A stretch of DNA of 64,000 nt from positions 62,001-126,000 of the forward strand of contig CAXXDH010000002.1 of NCBI GenBank assembly GCA_963677785.2. The letters are read 5' to 3'. This document shows, in pieces, positions 18,801 to 27,188 of this stretch (positions are counted from its first letter, which is position 1; each line of letters opens with the position of its first letter). This DNA is from G963665495 sp963677785 (GTDB lineage Bacteria; Desulfobacterota; Desulfovibrionia; Desulfovibrionales; Desulfovibrionaceae). The translations under genes and the position numbers were made by a program. Below the pieces are notes generated by a model. That model was not told the DNA's origin, did no database searches, and saw nothing but the letters and a program-made list of their open reading frames with translations.

Positions 18801-21435
18801 ACTCGTGCCGGACAAGGACGAGTACCAGGACGGGGAGGAGGCCGTATTTCAGGTACGTGCGCCGTTCTCCGGCAAGCTGCTGGTCACGGTGGAAGGCCAG
18901 GACGTACTGGATACGCAGGTGGTGCGGATGGAGGGCAACACGGCCACCGTACGCTTGCCGGTGCATAAGGAGTATGCGCCCAATGTCTACTGCTCGGCCG
19001 TGTTGATCCGTACCGCCGAGGGCATGGAAACCGGCGAGTCCGCCCGGGCCTCCGGCTGGTGCCCCTTCAATGTGGCCCGCCAGACCAATCATCCGGCCGT
19101 ACGCATCAGCGCGCCTCAGGAAGTCCGGCCCGAGACCCGCCTCGAACTCGCGGTGCAGACCGAACCCGGCGCGGTGGTGACCATAGCGGCGGTGGATGAA
19201 GGCATACTCCAGCTGATCGCGCAGGAAACCCCGGACCCCTTCAGCTATTTTTACGCCAAGCGGGCGCTGGGAGTGGATTCCTACGACATCTTTTCCCTGC
19301 TTCTGCCCGAACTGCCGCCCGTGCACGAAAAATCGCCCGCAGGCGGCGGCAAATACGACAAGCTCGGACAATTCGTGCGTACCGAGGGGATCCGCCGGGT
19401 CAAGCCCGTGGCCTACTGGTCCGGTCCGCTCAAGACCGATGCATCCGGCCGGGCGACCTATGCGGTGGAGCTGCCCGAATTCAACGGCGCGCTGCGGATC
19501 ATGGCCGTGTGTCTGAGCGGCGGTAAATTCGGGTCGGCCCATGCTATGACCCGGATCAAGGCCCCGCTGATCATCACGCCCACGTTCCCGCGTTCGCTGG
19601 CCATGGGAGACAAGGCGTTGATTCCCGTGACGCTGCGCAACGAAAGCAAGGCCGACGGTGATTTTCTGCTTGATCTCGACGTTACGGGCCCGGCCACCGC
19701 GCCCGAGTCTCAAAAGTCGCTGGCCGTTGCAAAGGGACGCGAAGAAACCGTGTACTTCCCTCTGGACGTAGGCGATACGCAGGGCAAACTCGATTGCCTG
19801 CTCCGGGCTTCCGGCAATGACGAAACCGCCAAGGCCACGGTCGAACTGGGCGTACGTTCGGCCTACCCGCCGCAGAATTATGTTCGTTCAGGCAGCCTGG
19901 AGAGCTCTTCTCTGAATTTGTCCGAGGAGGACGCGGCCGGTTTGCGGCCCGAAACCGTGGTGCGCTCGCTGCGCATCGGACGTTTGCCCCTCGTACGCTT
20001 TAGCGGAGGCCTCAAGGATTTGCTCGAATATCCGTACGGCTGCGTGGAGCAGACGGTCTCCAGGGCCTTTCCCTTGCTCTATTTCGGGGATCTGGCCAAA
20101 GTGCTCGCCCCGGATGTGTTTGAAACCCTCGAACCTTCGGCAATGGTGCAGAACGCCATTACCCGGGTACTCGCCATGCAGACATCCTCGGGCGGATTCG
20201 GTATGTGGCCCGGCGCCACCTCGCCGCAGTATTGGGCCAGCGTATACGCGACCCATTTTCTGCACGAGGCGGGCAAGGCCGGGTACCAGGTGCCCAAGTC
20301 CGCTTTGAACTCGGCCTTACGGTTTCTTTCCTCCATGATACGCGGCCAAAAGGGGTACACCTACGACTCGCTGGACCGGACGGCGTACGCACTCTATGTG
20401 CTGGCGCTGGCCGGACACGCGGACCAGGGCATGATGGGCTATCTGCTGAAGAACCATCTGCAGTCCATGCGCAAGGAAGCAGCGTATCTGCTGGCCGGGG
20501 CCTATGCCATCAAAGGCGAAACCTCCCTGGCGGACAAGATTATCCATCGCAACTACCGGTCTTACAAGGGTGGACGCCAGAGCGGAGACAACTTTTCTTC
20601 GCCCATACGCAACCTGGCCCTGCAGCTGCTGCTGCGGCTGGATGTGGCGCCCGACGACCGCGGCAATCCGGAACTGGTCAAGGAACTCGTACGCCTGCTT
20701 GATGCAGATCCTCACCGCAGCACGCAGGAAAACGCCTTTTCCTTTCTGGCGCTGGGCAAGTACTTCCGCAGCCAGCAGAACAAGGCCCCGTATACGGGTA
20801 AAATCTACGCCGGGGAGACCTTGCTGGCGGATTGCAGCAGTGAAAAGGTCCTGACCCTGGACAAGATCACCGCAGCCGGGCCGATCCGCATCGTCATGGA
20901 CACGGGCTATGCGCCAGGTGCGGCCTACTACAGCCTGACCACCCGGGGCATTCCCACTGCCGCGGAGTATACGCCCCGTACGCAGGGGCTGGAGATCAAG
21001 CGGACCTATCTGGACCGCTCGGGCAAGGAGCTGCAGCTGGATGCGCTGAAGCAGGGCGATCTGATCGTCTTGGAAACCAAGGTCCGCAGCCTGAAGAACA
21101 AGGTCAAGAACGTGGTGGTGCAGAATCTGCTGCCCAGCGGGCTGGAAGTGGAGAACCCGCGCCTGGAGTCCACCGAGCGCTTGCCCTGGATCGGCAAGGT
21201 CGGCGCCAAACCCGCCTACCAGGACCTGCGCGACGACCGCGTGCTCCTGTTCGTGACCCTGCCCGGCAAGGATAAAAAACACCCCGAGCACGGCCCCTGG
21301 CAGACCTATTACTCGCTGCTGCGCGCCGTCACGCCCGGATCGTTTACCCTGCCGCCGTCGCAGGTGGAGGCCATGTACGCGCCCGAACTCACCGCCTCCA
21401 CCCCGGCAGGCGAGCTGAAAGTCAACGTGCAATGA
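15811..21435 (+). CDS. Bacterial alpha-2-macroglobulin with thioester
   Basis: 1874 residues, the usual size of periplasmic bacterial alpha-2-macroglobulins, which trap attacking proteases by covalent thioester linkage after bait cleavage. A single N-terminal membrane helix (LLILALIIVAAAQAVIISI) anchors it; there is no lipobox. Macroglobulin-like beta domains follow, including ERDIYRPGETVQG typical of the MG2 region. The thioester YGCVEQ has its Cys at about residue 1411, and an alpha/alpha thioester domain follows. CGGAGG lies about ten bases before the ATG at 15811; 20 further upstream codons are open but lack a ribosome site. A pbpC gene follows, the classic partner: PBP1C repairs peptidoglycan while the macroglobulin inhibits proteases. 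Confidence 0.93.
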   Translation: MAKKKNEAWYMDGKNLLILALIIVAAAQAVIISIDRKAALDLGLNQESNATQPATAGQQAQPPATANEAQQEATSSAPVQNARLEEESAVPEETAEIDDANRVSVQTIRIEPEFRRYLLLSFDRPVGQDKVGKAPDKNPGSFSPEMDGSWNWISPFVLRFDAHTPFTPNANYYFYLDSENFDTGSYTFGGDTGFTLRSEPFIVTNLTLQEEPDSSVSQKVVVTGQVEFSYPVSPKDFAKFFTLTEKCNGREQPVAMDILTTYRSETISFRSGPVNKDKDSRTIVATVAAGLQTPKSGLQLDEPALGEISLVYDPNLKVRDISVVSGSRNPTLKVSFSTPVRPDAAPGYVEVSPKVPFTVTASGSDLLLSGEFKPGQDYTLSVKEGLIAADGAVLPRPFKDRLHTPDLESRVAFEKPGVFLTRGGYQSIALTSVNTPKAELYVDRIYANNLFMLLQDYNESTLLSQREYKGDIRQYLGDRIIKKKLNLAAPRNQIRQVRLDLGKIIPQDEHGFYRVMVAKKGDWEAAQRWVLLTDIGLVAKKGRDDLLVWANSFKNLKALENVHIRVLSTQNQLVAEGQTDSQGLWSAKGLFKKFEKDQPYLILAETGDDFSFLLYDGFRIDTTGQDVGGKPMPKSGYNAYLYGERDIYRPGETVQGVAVVRDMALHAPQPMPFTLRLQDPRGKKYQELTLKSDADGLAEFSFAMPEYALTGGYKAELLLAGEIIGTYEFKVEEFLPDRIKVEIAADTQDAAPGQELGFTVSSNYLFGPPSAGMNVEATVRLEAAPFAPAGYEGYAFGDPDRKFDDQEIFTSGSEQMLDDNGRRSFSTQIPKGLQPPAALLAVVSARVRERGGRGVNARQRIPSHAYQRYPGLKKLSDRGVEPGQKFELDYVVLSPQGKPTPSGRLQADFYKDRWQTVLRLTPSGGYRYESIRDSYLLSSQELPSGREKGSFSIVPPRYGGYRVVLRDPDSGAASQVSFYAYGGGYSPWALENPATIELVPDKDEYQDGEEAVFQVRAPFSGKLLVTVEGQDVLDTQVVRMEGNTATVRLPVHKEYAPNVYCSAVLIRTAEGMETGESARASGWCPFNVARQTNHPAVRISAPQEVRPETRLELAVQTEPGAVVTIAAVDEGILQLIAQETPDPFSYFYAKRALGVDSYDIFSLLLPELPPVHEKSPAGGGKYDKLGQFVRTEGIRRVKPVAYWSGPLKTDASGRATYAVELPEFNGALRIMAVCLSGGKFGSAHAMTRIKAPLIITPTFPRSLAMGDKALIPVTLRNESKADGDFLLDLDVTGPATAPESQKSLAVAKGREETVYFPLDVGDTQGKLDCLLRASGNDETAKATVELGVRSAYPPQNYVRSGSLESSSLNLSEEDAAGLRPETVVRSLRIGRLPLVRFSGGLKDLLEYPYGCVEQTVSRAFPLLYFGDLAKVLAPDVFETLEPSAMVQNAITRVLAMQTSSGGFGMWPGATSPQYWASVYATHFLHEAGKAGYQVPKSALNSALRFLSSMIRGQKGYTYDSLDRTAYALYVLALAGHADQGMMGYLLKNHLQSMRKEAAYLLAGAYAIKGETSLADKIIHRNYRSYKGGRQSGDNFSSPIRNLALQLLLRLDVAPDDRGNPELVKELVRLLDADPHRSTQENAFSFLALGKYFRSQQNKAPYTGKIYAGETLLADCSSEKVLTLDKITAAGPIRIVMDTGYAPGAAYYSLTTRGIPTAAEYTPRTQGLEIKRTYLDRSGKELQLDALKQGDLIVLETKVRSLKNKVKNVVVQNLLPSGLEVENPRLESTERLPWIGKVGAKPAYQDLRDDRVLLFVTLPGKDKKHPEHGPWQTYYSLLRAVTPGSFTLPPSQVEAMYAPELTASTPAGELKVNVQ

Positions 21436-21454
21436 AAAGGCGGAGAAAACTTCT

Positions 21455-21548
21455 TGGGGCGCTGCCCCAAACCCCGCCAGGCTTAGTCGCTCTTAGCAAG
21501 TCTTCGAGCTTAGAGCGACTTAAGAGCCTTGGATGGGGGGCGCCCCCC
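21455..21548 (+). terminator. GC-rich hairpins after the macroglobulin gene
   Basis: Three inverted repeats in a row: TTGGGGC/GCCCCAA at 21455-21471, a GTCGCTCT/AGAGCGAC stem at 21487-21520, and GGGGGGCGCCCCCC at 21535-21548. No T run follows directly. The group probably slows or ends transcription between the macroglobulin gene and pbpC. Confidence 0.5.
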
Positions 21549-21617
21549 TGGACCCGCGAATAGGGGGGGCTTTTGGCAAGTATATTACGAAATAGCAGCC
21601 AAAAGTTTTGGGAGATT

Positions 21618-21703
21618 CTTAAGAACCCTTTTGTCCACGTTGGCTGGATAAGAGGCTCTAAGCGCTTCGCGTCGCTAAGAGCCTCTAAAAAAGGGTTCTT
21701 AAG
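21618..21703. repeat. Long imperfect inverted repeat before pbpC
   Basis: Outer arms of 15 bases match perfectly (21618-21632 and 21689-21703). Nested inner arms of 14 bases match at 13 positions (21651-21664 and 21673-21686). The structure ends six bases before a GGAGG. It could be a hairpin controlling pbpC translation, a small mobile repeat or a terminator. Confidence 0.7.
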
Positions 21704-21725
21704 CCGCCGGAGGCTTATTACTCTC

Positions 21726-24065
21726 TTGCACCGGTTGGGCTTTGCCCTGGTGCTTCTGGTTTTGCTCGGCTATGCGGGGTTTTTGTTGCTGGACGGGGTG
21801 TTTCCGTTTCCTTGGGAGCGCTTGTCGCGGCCTGTGTCCCAGCAGGTTGCGGACCGGAACGGAACGCCGCTGCGCTTTTATCTGGCCGCGGACGACCGCT
21901 GGTATTTCCCGGTGGCTCTGGAGCGGATCGCGCCGGTGATGCGCCGGGCCGTGGTGGCCTCGGAGGACAGGTTCTTTCGTCGACATCCGGGAGTCAATCC
22001 GCTGGCCATTCTGCGCGCGGCCTGGAGCAATCTGGCGCGCGGGCGGGTAGTCTCGGGCGGGTCCACCATCACCATGCAGCTGGCCCGCCTGGCCGTACCC
22101 AGGGAGCGGACCCTGGCGGCCAAATGCGTGGAGGCTTTCCGGGCTTTGCAGCTGGAACAGGGACTGAGCAAAGACCGCTTGCTGGAAGCCTACCTGAACC
22201 TCGCGCCTTACGGCGGCAACATCGTGGGCGTGGGCGCTGCAGCCTGGTTTTATTTCGGCAAGAGCCCGGACAAACTTTCGCTGGGCGAGGCCGCGCTCCT
22301 GGCCGTTATCCCGCGTTCGCCACGGCGCTACGATCCCGTACGCCATCCCAAGGCGGCACTGGCCGTACGCAATGGCTTTCTGCGCCGGGCCGGGGAGCAG
22401 GGCGTATTCAGCCACGAGGCCGTATCCACGGCACTGGCCGAACCTTTGCCGCAGCACTGGTTTGCCGCGCCCATGCTGGCGCCCCATTTTTGCGACATGG
22501 CCCGCGAACTGGATGCGCAAGGCGCGTATCCGCGGGCGTCGCAGGAACACTGGAAGCTGCGGACCACCCTGGACGCGCGGTTGCAGCGGATTGTGCACAG
22601 CGTGCTGGAAGCGCGTGTTCCGGGCTTGCGGCAGCGCGGACTGGAAAACGCGGCCGTGGTGATTCTGGAGACCGCGTCTCGCAGTGTCCGGTCTTTGGCC
22701 GGATCCGCGGATTATTTCGACAACGCGCACCACGGCCCCATCAACGGAACGCGGATTCTGCGTTCGCCGGGGTCGGCGCTCAAACCTTTCTGCTATGCCA
22801 AGGCCTTTGATACGGGTTTGATCGTACCGGACAGCCTGCTGCTGGATATCCCTACGGATTACGCCGGGTATTCGCCCCGCAACTACGACGGCGTCTACCA
22901 CGGGCAGGTCAGCGCCAGGGAAGCGCTTTCCAAGTCGTTGAACAGTCCAGCCGTCCGGCTGCTGGCCCGGCTCGGGCTGCCTCATTTTCACGAGCTGCTC
23001 ATGGCGGGCGGCTTGCGTCATCTGGGTGCGGATCCGGGCAGATACGGCCTGCCCCTGGTGCTGGGCGCGTGCGAGGTGACGCTGCTGGAGCTGGTGGATC
23101 TGTACGCGGTGCTGGCGTCGCAGGGGAAGTACGCGCCGGTGCGGATTCTGGCCGGGCAGCCTGCGGTCCGGGAAACGCCCTTGTTGTCGCCGGAAGCCGC
23201 GTACCTGACCACCGAAATTCTGGCCACGGTCAAGCGCAGCGATCTGCCCACGACCTGGAATCTGACCAGGGACGTGCCCGAGGTTGCCTGGAAGACCGGT
23301 ACGTCCTTCGGCCACCGCGATGCCTGGGCCGTTGGCTATTCGGCCCATTATACCGTGGGCGTCTGGGTGGGCAATCTGGACGGCGGTGCGGAAAAGGGCA
23401 TCTCTGGGGCCGAGCACGCGGGCCCGCTGCTGTTCGATATTTTCCGGGCCATCGAACCCGGCGGCACGGCCCTGCCTGAGCCAGAAATGCCCAACATCGA
23501 TCTGGTGGAGGTCTGCGCGGACAGCAGACAGCTGGCCACGCCCGACTGCGACAAGCGTATGCTGGTAGAGCAAATTCCCGGCGTGAGCCGGATTCCGCAG
23601 GACAACATGCACCGCAGAATTTTCGTGGACGCCGTCACGGGCGAGCGGCTCGAGGGGGCTTGTCTGGCCGAGCGTCCGCACAGAACCAGGATAATCCGGA
23701 CGTATCCGGTGGCTCTGACGGCCTGGCGCCAGGCCACGGGAGCCGTGTCTTCGGATACGCAGCTGCCGCCGCTGTCACCGCTGTGCGCGGTGGTGCCTGA
23801 AGGCGATGCCCCGCGTATTGTTTCGCCCTCGGCCCGGACGCCCTATAAAGTACGGCGCGGCGCTCCGGTTCGTTTTCAGCGCATTCCTTTGCGCGCGCAG
23901 AGCGCTGTGGACGCCGGAACACTGTACTGGTATCAGGACGGTCTGTTCGTGGCCTCGGGCCCGGCAGGAAGCACGCAGTTTCTTGCGCCGGAAAAAGGTC
24001 GCCACAAACTGGCCGCGGTGGATGAAAAAGGGCGTATGGATACACTCTGGTTTACCGTGGAATAA
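21726..24065 (+). CDS. pbpC: Penicillin-binding protein 1C (transglycosylase/transpeptidase)
   Basis: Bifunctional peptidoglycan synthase of the inner membrane. After one membrane helix (LGFALVLLVLLGYAGFLLLDG) comes the GT51 transglycosylase domain (ASEDRFFRRHPGVNP with the catalytic Glu, then GGSTITMQLARL). The transpeptidase domain has SPGSALKPF (SxxK), SLNSP (SxN) and WKTGTS (KTG). A C-terminal PBP1C-specific beta domain ends the protein. The start is uncertain: TTG at 21726, 12 bases after GGAGG, gives 779 residues, close to the usual 770; an open frame continues to a TTG at 21573 but would translate a large inverted repeat. It follows the alpha-2-macroglobulin gene, its usual partner. 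Confidence 0.9.
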   Translation: MHRLGFALVLLVLLGYAGFLLLDGVFPFPWERLSRPVSQQVADRNGTPLRFYLAADDRWYFPVALERIAPVMRRAVVASEDRFFRRHPGVNPLAILRAAWSNLARGRVVSGGSTITMQLARLAVPRERTLAAKCVEAFRALQLEQGLSKDRLLEAYLNLAPYGGNIVGVGAAAWFYFGKSPDKLSLGEAALLAVIPRSPRRYDPVRHPKAALAVRNGFLRRAGEQGVFSHEAVSTALAEPLPQHWFAAPMLAPHFCDMARELDAQGAYPRASQEHWKLRTTLDARLQRIVHSVLEARVPGLRQRGLENAAVVILETASRSVRSLAGSADYFDNAHHGPINGTRILRSPGSALKPFCYAKAFDTGLIVPDSLLLDIPTDYAGYSPRNYDGVYHGQVSAREALSKSLNSPAVRLLARLGLPHFHELLMAGGLRHLGADPGRYGLPLVLGACEVTLLELVDLYAVLASQGKYAPVRILAGQPAVRETPLLSPEAAYLTTEILATVKRSDLPTTWNLTRDVPEVAWKTGTSFGHRDAWAVGYSAHYTVGVWVGNLDGGAEKGISGAEHAGPLLFDIFRAIEPGGTALPEPEMPNIDLVEVCADSRQLATPDCDKRMLVEQIPGVSRIPQDNMHRRIFVDAVTGERLEGACLAERPHRTRIIRTYPVALTAWRQATGAVSSDTQLPPLSPLCAVVPEGDAPRIVSPSARTPYKVRRGAPVRFQRIPLRAQSAVDAGTLYWYQDGLFVASGPAGSTQFLAPEKGRHKLAAVDEKGRMDTLWFTVE

Positions 24066-24094
24066 CGCGGACGTTTTAGCATTGGAGTAGTCGT

Positions 24095-26077
24095 ATGGAA
24101 ATCGGCCTGGCGGCTGATATCGCCATTATAGTCGTGGCCGCCCTGATCGGCGGCCTGGTCGCGCAGCAGCTCAAACAGCCCATGATCCTGGGGTATATTC
24201 TGGCGGGCGTACTTGTGGGACCGTACACGGGCGGCGTGACCGTGGAGGATATCCATCAGATCGAGTTTCTGGCGGAGATCGGGGTGGCCTTGCTGCTGTT
24301 CGCCCTGGGGCTGGAATTTTCCTTTGCCGAATTGAAACCCGTACGGCGTATTGCGCTGTTCGGCACGCCGTTGCAGATTTTGCTGACCATTGGCTATGGT
24401 TACGGCATCGGGCGGATTTTCGGCTGGAACTGGGAGCCCTCGCTGTGGTTCGGCGCGCTGATTTCGCTTTCCAGCACCATGGTATTGCTCAAGACCCTGA
24501 TGAACCAGGGGAAAATGGGCACGCTTTCCAGCCGGGTGATGATAGGCATGCTCATTGTCCAGGATCTGGCCGTGGTGCCCATGATGATCATTTTGCCGCA
24601 GCTGGGCAACCTGGAACAGGGCTTGCCCGTATTGGGCGTAGCGGCCGTCAAGGCCGTGGCCTTTCTGACCGCCATGGTTTTGCTCGGCACGCGCCTGCTG
24701 CCGCTGCTGTTCAAATATACGGCCCGGACAAACTCCCGCGAGCTGTTTCTGCTCACGGTCACGGCCGTTGGGCTGGGTATAGGATACGCGACCTGGCTTA
24801 TCGGGCTGTCCTTTGCTCTGGGCGCTTTTGTCGCGGGAATGGTCATCAGCGAGTCGGATTACGGCCACCAGGCCCTGAGCGAGATTATTCCGCTGCGCGA
24901 TCATTTCGGACTGTTATTTTTTGTCTCCGTGGGCATGTTGATTGATCCGGCGTTCATTTGGGAGCATTTTTCATCCATCATGGCGCTGGTGGCTCTGGTG
25001 GTGGCGGGCAAGGGGGTGATATTCGCCGTGCTCGGCCGGGCCATGGGCTACGGCAATGTGGTCCCGCTGGCCATGGGCCTGGGGCTGTTCCAGGTGGGCG
25101 AGATGTCGTTCGTGCTGGCGCGCGAGGGCGTGCAGTCCGGAAGCCTCGGCGCGCCCATGTATTCGCTGATTCTGAACATGGTCATCATGACCATGATCCT
25201 CACGCCCTTTCTATCCGCTTTGACAGGACCGCTGTATTCACTGCAGAAAAAATTGTTCAAGCGTGAGCCGCTCCAAAGCATCAATATTCCCGAACGCGGA
25301 CTCCATGACCATATCATCATTGTGGGAGGCGGCTTGATAGGGCAGTATCTGGCGCGGTTGCTGACCCGGCTGAACATGCAGTTCGTGGTCATCGAGCTGA
25401 ACTACCGCCGGGTGGAAGAAGCCAAAGAGGGAGAGCTGCCCGTGATTTTCGGCGATGCGGCCCACCAGGTGGTGCTGGAGGCCGCGCACATCAACCGCGC
25501 GCGATTGCTGATCATGACCACCGCGAACATGCTGCTCAACCGCGAGATCATTGCGGAAGTCCGCAAGGAGCGTCCGGATCTGAACATCGTTGCCCGCAGT
25601 CTGGGCGTGGAATCCTTGAAGGAATTCAAAGAACTGGGCGTGTACGAAGCGGTTTCGCCCGAGTTCGAGGCCAGCCTGGAAATGTCCCGCCAGGCCTTGT
25701 TGCACCTGAACGTTCCGGCCGGAGAAATCCAGTCCTTTACGGACAGCGTACGGCGGGCCATGTATGTCTCTTTTTATGAAGAAGAAGTGCCCCAACATGC
25801 TTTGCTGCGGCTGAAATCCGGCTGCGTGCTGCTGGACGTGAACTGGGTGCGGCTCGAACCGGGCAGCCCCATGGCCGGACAAACCCTCAGCCAGCTGGAC
25901 ATCCGGCGCCGAATCGGCGCGGTGGTGGTCGGTCTGATGCGCGGCGAAAATTTTTCTCCCAACCCCAATCCGGACACCCGTCTGGAAGCCGACGACCTGG
26001 TGGCCGTCATGGGCGACGCCGGTCAATTGGAAGGCTTCAAACAGGAAGCCGCAGGGGAAGCGCTCCAGCCGGTTTGA
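24095..26077 (+). CDS. Kef-type monovalent cation:proton antiporter (CPA2) with TrkA domains
   Basis: 660 residues of the CPA2 family (KefB/KefC/YbaL type), exchanging K+ or Na+ for protons across the inner membrane. About a dozen membrane helices fill residues 5-385, with LFALGLEFSF and ALGAFVAGMVISES typical of the family. An RCK/TrkA-N nucleotide-binding domain follows (IIIVGGGLIGQYLARLL, about residues 405-520), then a TrkA-C domain (about 570-650). GGAG lies about eight bases before the ATG. It begins 29 bases after pbpC and may be co-transcribed with it. The transported ion cannot be decided from sequence. Confidence 0.92.
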   Translation: MEIGLAADIAIIVVAALIGGLVAQQLKQPMILGYILAGVLVGPYTGGVTVEDIHQIEFLAEIGVALLLFALGLEFSFAELKPVRRIALFGTPLQILLTIGYGYGIGRIFGWNWEPSLWFGALISLSSTMVLLKTLMNQGKMGTLSSRVMIGMLIVQDLAVVPMMIILPQLGNLEQGLPVLGVAAVKAVAFLTAMVLLGTRLLPLLFKYTARTNSRELFLLTVTAVGLGIGYATWLIGLSFALGAFVAGMVISESDYGHQALSEIIPLRDHFGLLFFVSVGMLIDPAFIWEHFSSIMALVALVVAGKGVIFAVLGRAMGYGNVVPLAMGLGLFQVGEMSFVLAREGVQSGSLGAPMYSLILNMVIMTMILTPFLSALTGPLYSLQKKLFKREPLQSINIPERGLHDHIIIVGGGLIGQYLARLLTRLNMQFVVIELNYRRVEEAKEGELPVIFGDAAHQVVLEAAHINRARLLIMTTANMLLNREIIAEVRKERPDLNIVARSLGVESLKEFKELGVYEAVSPEFEASLEMSRQALLHLNVPAGEIQSFTDSVRRAMYVSFYEEEVPQHALLRLKSGCVLLDVNWVRLEPGSPMAGQTLSQLDIRRRIGAVVVGLMRGENFSPNPNPDTRLEADDLVAVMGDAGQLEGFKQEAAGEALQPV

Positions 26078-26167
26078 CGTGTTGCTGGAAAGGGTGCTTT
26101 TTCGGGCTCGAACGTTTGTTGAAGGCGTGCATGCAGCAGCAGGATTTTAGGTGAACGCACCAGGATG

Positions 26168-26560
26168 TTATACGTCCCGAGTGCTCATGCCGGGATGCGT
26201 TTCCAGGGCTTTTGCCTGCAATTCCGTTTTCATGAAGTCCAGTATGATTTGTTTATCCTTTTCGTAGTTTCTGAACATACGCCCGAAGAAGCCCGGCCAG
26301 GGCTTCTCCCAGGTAAGTTGGAGTATGGAATACGCGCCATCTTTAATGATTGTCCCTTTTGCCCGCAAGGAGAGATAGGGATCATGTCTGTTTCTGAGCT
26401 CAAAAGAGCTGCAATCCAGTATCGCGCATACGCTTGATAATCCAACGTACCGGCACGCATTCAATGTGAGCACGCATTTCAAAAGATCAGGCAAGGGGTC
26501 TGCTTCTTCTTCGACAATTTCTAAAATTTTTTGTTTTGGATAGGGAATTTTAAAATACAT
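26168..26560 (-). CDS. Hypothetical protein, 130 residues
   Basis: A soluble, mixed-composition protein with three cysteines in its first half (CVLTLNACRYVGLSSVCAILDC) and an aromatic segment LTWEKPWPGFFGRMF. No signal peptide, membrane helix or family is recognised. The ribosome site is weak (GAG about six bases upstream). It is convergent with the antiporter gene. It reads as a plausible gene because of its length and ordinary amino-acid use, but nothing supports a function. Confidence 0.45.
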   Translation of the reverse strand: MYFKIPYPKQKILEIVEEEADPLPDLLKCVLTLNACRYVGLSSVCAILDCSSFELRNRHDPYLSLRAKGTIIKDGAYSILQLTWEKPWPGFFGRMFRNYEKDKQIILDFMKTELQAKALETHPGMSTRDV

Positions 26561-26681
26561 TCAGTTGACTCTATGTGGTGGTAGCAAAGAGGTAAAAGTG
26601 TTTCTTGATTCAATGCTGCTGTCAATTGCTTATAGAAAACGTATAGTAAAACCAAAAATGATACCGACAGCCGTTGAATTT

Positions 26682-26870
26682 TTATTTAACGGTCAGATAT
26701 TCCATCGATTTTTTGGAAGAGTATACGATATCGTCTGATTCTTCCAGTCCGGCGTCAATGCGTCCAAATTTTCCAATACGCAGAAAGACGCGCCTTTGAC
26801 TCTGGTCTGGGCAAATCCTGAGCAAATTAACCTCATCACGTCGTTCAAGCGGCAACTCCTTGTCTGTACG
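26682..26870 (-). pseudogene. Short open segment, possible C-terminal gene remnant
   Basis: An open frame of about 60 codons on the minus strand with protein-like composition (LRICPDQSQRRVFLRIGKFG, ending KKSMEYLTVK), just after an in-frame stop and without a good start codon. It could be the surviving tail of a lost gene. The remaining parts of 26561-27188 are AT-rich and hold no other coding signal that I can support; the promoter of the next gene must lie in the right part. Confidence 0.25.
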
Positions 26871-27188
26871 TCATGGAGATGTATTTTGATAGGACTCCAT
26901 ACCGAGCGTACGCATCAGGGAAAAATGTGTTGCGATTGAACGCCAATTGGGTCCGTGCTACCCTTTGCGAGGACATAAAAGTCATTTGTAATCAATCCTG
27001 TTTTTAGACTTGCAGATGGAGTTGATTGGGACTTGATGACTGCAAATCCCATCTTTGATAAAAAAGGCTTGTTGCCGCAGTATGTTGATGCCGAAGAATT
27101 AGCATGTTAAATCGACCACATCTGGAGATTTCGGGATGAGCCCTTCATCCGGAAAACTTTTAGCCGGCATAGACCGAAGGAAAACGCC

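Noticed and set aside
17713..19713. Long antisense open frame (666 codons)
   Set aside because: Mirror frame of the GC-rich macroglobulin gene; Arg/His/Gly-rich composition and no ribosome site or family motif.
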